Positions 54,354-57,233 of a stretch of 57,233 nucleotides of DNA are shown here, one piece after another. This DNA comes from Pseudomonadota bacterium. Lineage in GTDB: Bacteria > Pseudomonadota > Alphaproteobacteria > Sphingomonadales > Sphingomonadaceae. The notes beneath the pieces are model-generated. The model ran no database searches. It saw nothing but the letters and a program-made list of their open reading frames with translations, and was not told the origin of the DNA. How positions within the stretch are numbered: position 1 is the first letter of the stretch; the number at the start of each line of letters is the position of its first letter. The translations under genes and the position numbers were made by a program. Location of the stretch: the NCBI GenBank assembly GCA_023457895.1, contig JAEXAY010000038.1, forward strand, positions 1 through 57,233, in the 5' to 3' direction.

Positions 54354-54940
54354 TGAAAACAGCTATCACGCTGGGGGTGGCCGCCTTGTTGCTGACCGGC
54401 GGATGTACGGCATCAACCGCAACCACGATATCATCCCCGCAGGACGCCTTCATGGCGTCGATCAAGCAACATTGCGGCAAGGCCTATGCCGGGCGCATGG
54501 TCACGCAGGATTCCGCCGACGCGGATATGGCCGGCCAGTCGCTCGTCATGCATGTGCGCGGCTGCCATGCCAGCCATGTCGAAATCCCCTTCCACGTCGG
54601 CAACGACCGCTCGCGTACCTGGATCATCACACGAACAGTCAACGGCGTGCGGCTGAAGCATGACCATCGCCATGAGGATGGGACCGCCGATGCTGTCACT
54701 TTCTATGGCGGCGACACCGCGCGCGAAGGAACGGCACAGCGTCAGGAGTTTCCCGTTGATGCCGAATCAATCGCAGCCTTCCGCGCCAACGGCCTCGACA
54801 GGTCACTCACAAATGTCTGGGCGGTCGAAATTGACAACCGCACCTTCGCCTATGAGTTGCGGCGCGAAAACCGGTTCTTCCGTGTCGAGTTCGATCTTAC
54901 CAAGCCCGTCGCTACCCCGCCCGCACCCTGGGGCTGGTAG
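54353..54940 (+). CDS. Lipoprotein of unknown function
   Basis: 195 residues. Lipobox LLTGGC (Cys near residue 18), then KQHCGKAYAGRMVTQDSADADMAGQSLVMHVRGCHASHVEIPFHVGNDRSRTWIITRTVNGVRLKHDHRHEDGTADAVTFYGGDTA, rich in histidine and beta-strands. No family recognised. Its ATG overlaps the PhnA-type stop by one base (TGATG), so the two are co-translated. Confidence 0.78.
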   Translation: MKTAITLGVAALLLTGGCTASTATTISSPQDAFMASIKQHCGKAYAGRMVTQDSADADMAGQSLVMHVRGCHASHVEIPFHVGNDRSRTWIITRTVNGVRLKHDHRHEDGTADAVTFYGGDTAREGTAQRQEFPVDAESIAAFRANGLDRSLTNVWAVEIDNRTFAYELRRENRFFRVEFDLTKPVATPPAPWGW

Positions 54941-55044
54941 ATCTGAGATTATCTACAGCGCGTCGGTACAGTCCTTGCGCGTTTCGCCGTCCATATCGGG
55001 ATAGCTGGCAAGAAATCGATTGCCGCTATGAGCAGCACCGGCAT

Positions 55045-55530
55045 CTAGTTGCGATCGGCGCATCCTTTCAGTGTCTGCCCATCGAGCGTCGCGGTTACGG
55101 TGAACTCGTAATTTCTGTCCGACATGCCGTCCGAGCAGGTCCCCGAGCGGATCGTGATGCCGGCCGGCTTGCCATTGAGCGTGCCGCTATACTCGACGCC
55201 CTTGGCAAAGGCCGAACGCTCGACGGGAAAGCTGCTGCCCGTTTGATTGTCGGGGGTCATATATTTGGCGGTGTCCCCATCGATATCAATGGCCCAGAAT
55301 GGCTCGGTTCCGACCGCGCGAAATTTGGTGACGACACCATCAGCGGCACCGGCACCACCCTTGGCCGGATCCTCTGACGGAGCAGGCGTTGCCGGTGCGG
55401 GGTCCGGGGGCACGGTTTCGACCGGGACCGTTTCGGTGGTCTGGTGCGGTGCCACCGCAGGCTGCCGGTCGCAGGCGGTCAATATCAGCGTCAGCGCCGC
55501 GCCTGTGAAAATCCAGTATGTGTGTCGCAT
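55045..55530 (-). CDS. Small lipoprotein, COG3650-like
   Basis: 161 residues. Lipobox LILTAC (Cys near residue 20), proline/glutamate linker, then TKFRAVGTEPFWAIDIDGDTAKYMTPDNQ, the hallmark of the COG3650 membrane-lipoprotein group, and ITIRSGTCSDGMSDRNYEFTVTATLDGQTLKGCAD with two cysteines. It starts two bases after the DUF72 stop, so the pair is one operon. Confidence 0.85.
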   Translation of the reverse strand: MRHTYWIFTGAALTLILTACDRQPAVAPHQTTETVPVETVPPDPAPATPAPSEDPAKGGAGAADGVVTKFRAVGTEPFWAIDIDGDTAKYMTPDNQTGSSFPVERSAFAKGVEYSGTLNGKPAGITIRSGTCSDGMSDRNYEFTVTATLDGQTLKGCADRN

Positions 55531-55532
55531 GC

Positions 55533-56279
55533 TTATCTCTCCAGAGTCTTGCGCAGCGCCATCGCGGCCGCCGGAGCGCGTTCCTTGGCGCCGTTGATGA
55601 AGAACATATAGACATCGCTTCCGTTCCCCGCCCAGCCCTTTGCCCGCGCCGCAAAGCCCGCGATTTCGCCGGCATCATATCCAGTGGGCTCGTCGCTCCG
55701 CGCTTGCATCAGCCGCGCATAACGCAAATGGCCGGTATCAGCATCAATGCAGGGATATTCGGGATGATCGGCGTAGACAATCGCCGCATTGGCGGCGCGG
55801 GCGAGCGCGATGAAGGCGGGGTCATCAAAGCTTTCATGCCGCACCTCGAGCGCATGGGTGAGCGGAAGGCCATCGACGCTACATGGAAGCAACTGAAGAA
55901 ACGCGCCGAAATCATCCGGGTCAAACCGCTTGGTCGGCGCAAACTGCCAGACGAGCGGACCCAGCTTATCGCCCAGTTCGCTGATCCCCTGTGCCACGAA
56001 TTTCGCGACCGACGCCTCCGCTTCCGCGAGCCTGGTGCGGTTGGTCGCATAGCGCGACGCCTTGACGGCATAGCGAAAACCCTCGGGCGCAACCTTTGCC
56101 CAAGCCGCAAAGCTCTTGGGCGATTGCAGGCGATAGTAGGTTGCGTTGATCTCGATTGCGGTCAGGTGCTCGACAGCATAGGCCTGCTCGTCCTTCTGGC
56201 GCAGGCCCGGCGGATAGAAAGTGCCGCGCCACGGTTCATAGGTCCACCCGCCGGTCCCTGTCCTGATCGTGCCTGCCAT
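55533..56279 (-). CDS. DUF72 protein (YecE-like)
   Basis: 248 residues of TIM-barrel DUF72: IRTGTGGWTYEPWRGTFYPPGLRQKDEQAYAVEHLTAIEINATYYRLQSPKSFAAWA, FRYAVKASRYATNRTRL and ALEVRHESFDDPAFIALAR. Function unknown though broadly conserved. Start ATG 56279 has GGGAG six bases upstream; the GTG three bases earlier is less likely. Divergent from the region cut by the IS element. Confidence 0.92.
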   Translation of the reverse strand: MAGTIRTGTGGWTYEPWRGTFYPPGLRQKDEQAYAVEHLTAIEINATYYRLQSPKSFAAWAKVAPEGFRYAVKASRYATNRTRLAEAEASVAKFVAQGISELGDKLGPLVWQFAPTKRFDPDDFGAFLQLLPCSVDGLPLTHALEVRHESFDDPAFIALARAANAAIVYADHPEYPCIDADTGHLRYARLMQARSDEPTGYDAGEIAGFAARAKGWAGNGSDVYMFFINGAKERAPAAAMALRKTLER

Positions 56280-56378
56280 CACCTGCTCCCGTCTTCGCGC
56301 GTTTTTCCGCCAGTTTCGCGGCTAACTTCTTGTAAACCAATCGCTGCTATCCCGATAGCGAAATTGGGGGACCACTCT

Positions 56379-56388
56379 ATGGATTTTA
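56379..56388 (+). pseudogene. First codons of a gene interrupted by the IS element
   Basis: ATGGATTTTA follows GGGGGA by six bases and a plausible promoter region (56283-56370). The IS begins at 56389, so only MDF and one base remain. The rest, if any, lies beyond the window after 57230. Confidence 0.4.
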
Positions 56389-57230
56389 GGGTCCGGACCC
56401 AATAAGCGTCTTCCCATTGTCGAGTGTCTGTGATTCAATGCCCGTGTGAGGAGGCGTTGACAATGGCGGATTTCTTTTGGTTTTCGGACGATCAATGGTC
56501 GCGGATCGAACCATTGCTGCCGGTCAATGGCAAGGGCGCGCGCCGGGTCGACGACCGGCGTGTGCTGTCGGGGATCGTCCATGCGCTGCAATCCGGCGGG
56601 CGGTGGGGCGATTGTCCGCCGGTCTATGGTCCCAGGAAGACGCTCTATAACCGCTTCGTGCGCTGGGCCGAGCGCGGCATCTGGGAAGACATCTTCAGTG
56701 CGCTTGCTGGAGCCGAGGGCGTGCCGGATCGCCTCTTCATCGACAGCACCTGCATCAAGGCGCACCGCACTGCGGGCGGCGCAAAAGGGGGGCCTTGGCC
56801 AATGGTATCGGCCAGACACGCGGCGGCAGGAACTCCAAGGTCCACGCCTTGTGTGATGCCAAAGGTCGCCCGCATGTCCTGATGATAACGCCCGGAAATG
56901 TGCACGATATGCGCGTCGCCAGGCAGTGCATCGCCGCCGTTCCACCCTCGGCCGAGCTGGTCGGCGACAAGGGCTACGACAGCAACGATCTGCGCGCCTG
57001 GCTGACGGAACGAGGGACCACCCCGGTCATCCCCTCAAAACGCAACCGCAAAGTCCAGCTCGACTGCGACGCCGCAATCTACAAGCAGCGCAACGTCATC
57101 GAGCGCATGTTCTGTCGCTTCAAGGACTGGCGCCGCGTCGCAACCCGCTTCGACCGCAACGTCAAAACCTTCATGGCAACCATCACCATCGCTGCTATCG
57201 TCATCTGGTGGCTCAAATGAGTCCGGACCC
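56389..57230 (+). mobile_element. IS5-family insertion sequence (IS427-like), complete
   Basis: 842 bases bounded by imperfect inverted repeats: left GGGTCCGGACCCAA (56389-56402), right end reading GGGTCCGGACTCAT on the opposite strand (57217-57230). TA stands on both outer sides (56387-56388 and 57231-57232), a two-base target duplication. The transposase is encoded in two overlapping frames. Nothing else is carried. Confidence 0.93.
56463..57220 (+). CDS. IS5-family transposase, two frames joined by -1 frameshift
   Basis: OrfA begins ATG 56463 (MADFFWFSDDQWSRIEPLLP, the DUF4096 start; GAGGAGG upstream) and reads to 56882; orfB in the -1 frame covers 56795-57220. The run AAAAGGGGGG at 56783-56792 is the slip site; joining there gives about 252 residues, the usual length. 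Catalytic residues split over both: Asp in LFIDSTCIKAHR (orfA), Asp in VGDKGYDSN and Glu in NVIERMFCRFKDWRRVATRFDR (orfB). It should be able to move. Confidence 0.92.
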
Positions 57231-57233
57231 TAG

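Overview
The window is a GC-rich chromosomal segment of an alphaproteobacterium, most likely a member of the Sphingomonadaceae (Sphingomonas/Sphingopyxis type). Pointers are a TrcR (DUF1013) protein, a DUF1192 protein, a TorF/Gcw_chp-type outer-membrane protein, an NrdJ-type B12-dependent ribonucleotide reductase, a giant NdvB-like cyclic glucan synthase and many small NodT/lipobox lipoproteins. The placement rests on gene families recognised by eye; no search was run.

Layout. 0-1.8 kb: 3' part of a large-subunit catalase. 1.8-8.9 kb: a six-gene minus-strand operon with a CecR-like TetR regulator, a HlyD-type adaptor, a tandem ABC ATPase, two ABC-2 permeases and a NodT outer-membrane factor, i.e. 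a complete tripartite exporter with its regulator. 9-11.3 kb: nrdJ with a candidate NrdR operator pair. 11.3-20.5 kb: an 8.1-kb NdvB-like gene and a universal-stress gene. 20.8 kb: tRNA-Val(TAC). 20.9-26.6 kb: a winged-helix regulator, a membrane-anchored thermonuclease, an AraC regulator, a sugar-type MFS transporter with a LacI-like operator, and a metallo-beta-lactamase-fold hydrolase. 26.6-31.8 kb: TrcR, a GT4 glycosyltransferase paired with an LpxH-like phosphatase, a TorF-like protein, a quinone oxidoreductase and DUF1192. 32-34.3 kb: clpA.

34.4-40 kb is the accessory stretch: a lipoprotein, a large acidic repeat-like gene split by an in-frame TAA, an RNA ligase/phosphoesterase-like protein, a KTSC protein, a short helix-turn-helix protein, and an AT-richer foreign gene (38.66-40.05 kb) carrying a DGGHN motif that resembles AIPR/DGQHR defence-type proteins. 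Its leader is strongly folded and its Shine-Dalgarno lies inside a terminator-like hairpin. 40-42.6 kb: a TPP riboswitch controlling an uncharacterised four-helix membrane protein and thiC. 42.7-44.4 kb: a LOG-pnuC-nadR-like nucleotide/NAD salvage operon whose last gene appears to start at ATT. 44.5-46.3 kb: lepA. 46.4-56.3 kb: a run of small envelope genes (lipoproteins, glycine-zipper protein, CsgG-like protein, DUF4157 protein, anchored peroxiredoxin, exported RidA-like protein, DUF2171-OmpA fusion) mixed with ung, a PhnA-type gene and a DUF72 gene. 56.39-57.23 kb: a complete IS5-family element with frameshifted transposase that appears to have cut a gene just after its third codon.

The strongest candidates for new biology are the AIPR-like gene with its attenuator-like leader, the TPP-controlled membrane protein, the ATT-initiated NadR-like kinase beside LOG and PnuC, and the terminator-like hairpin pressed against the trcR ribosome binding site.
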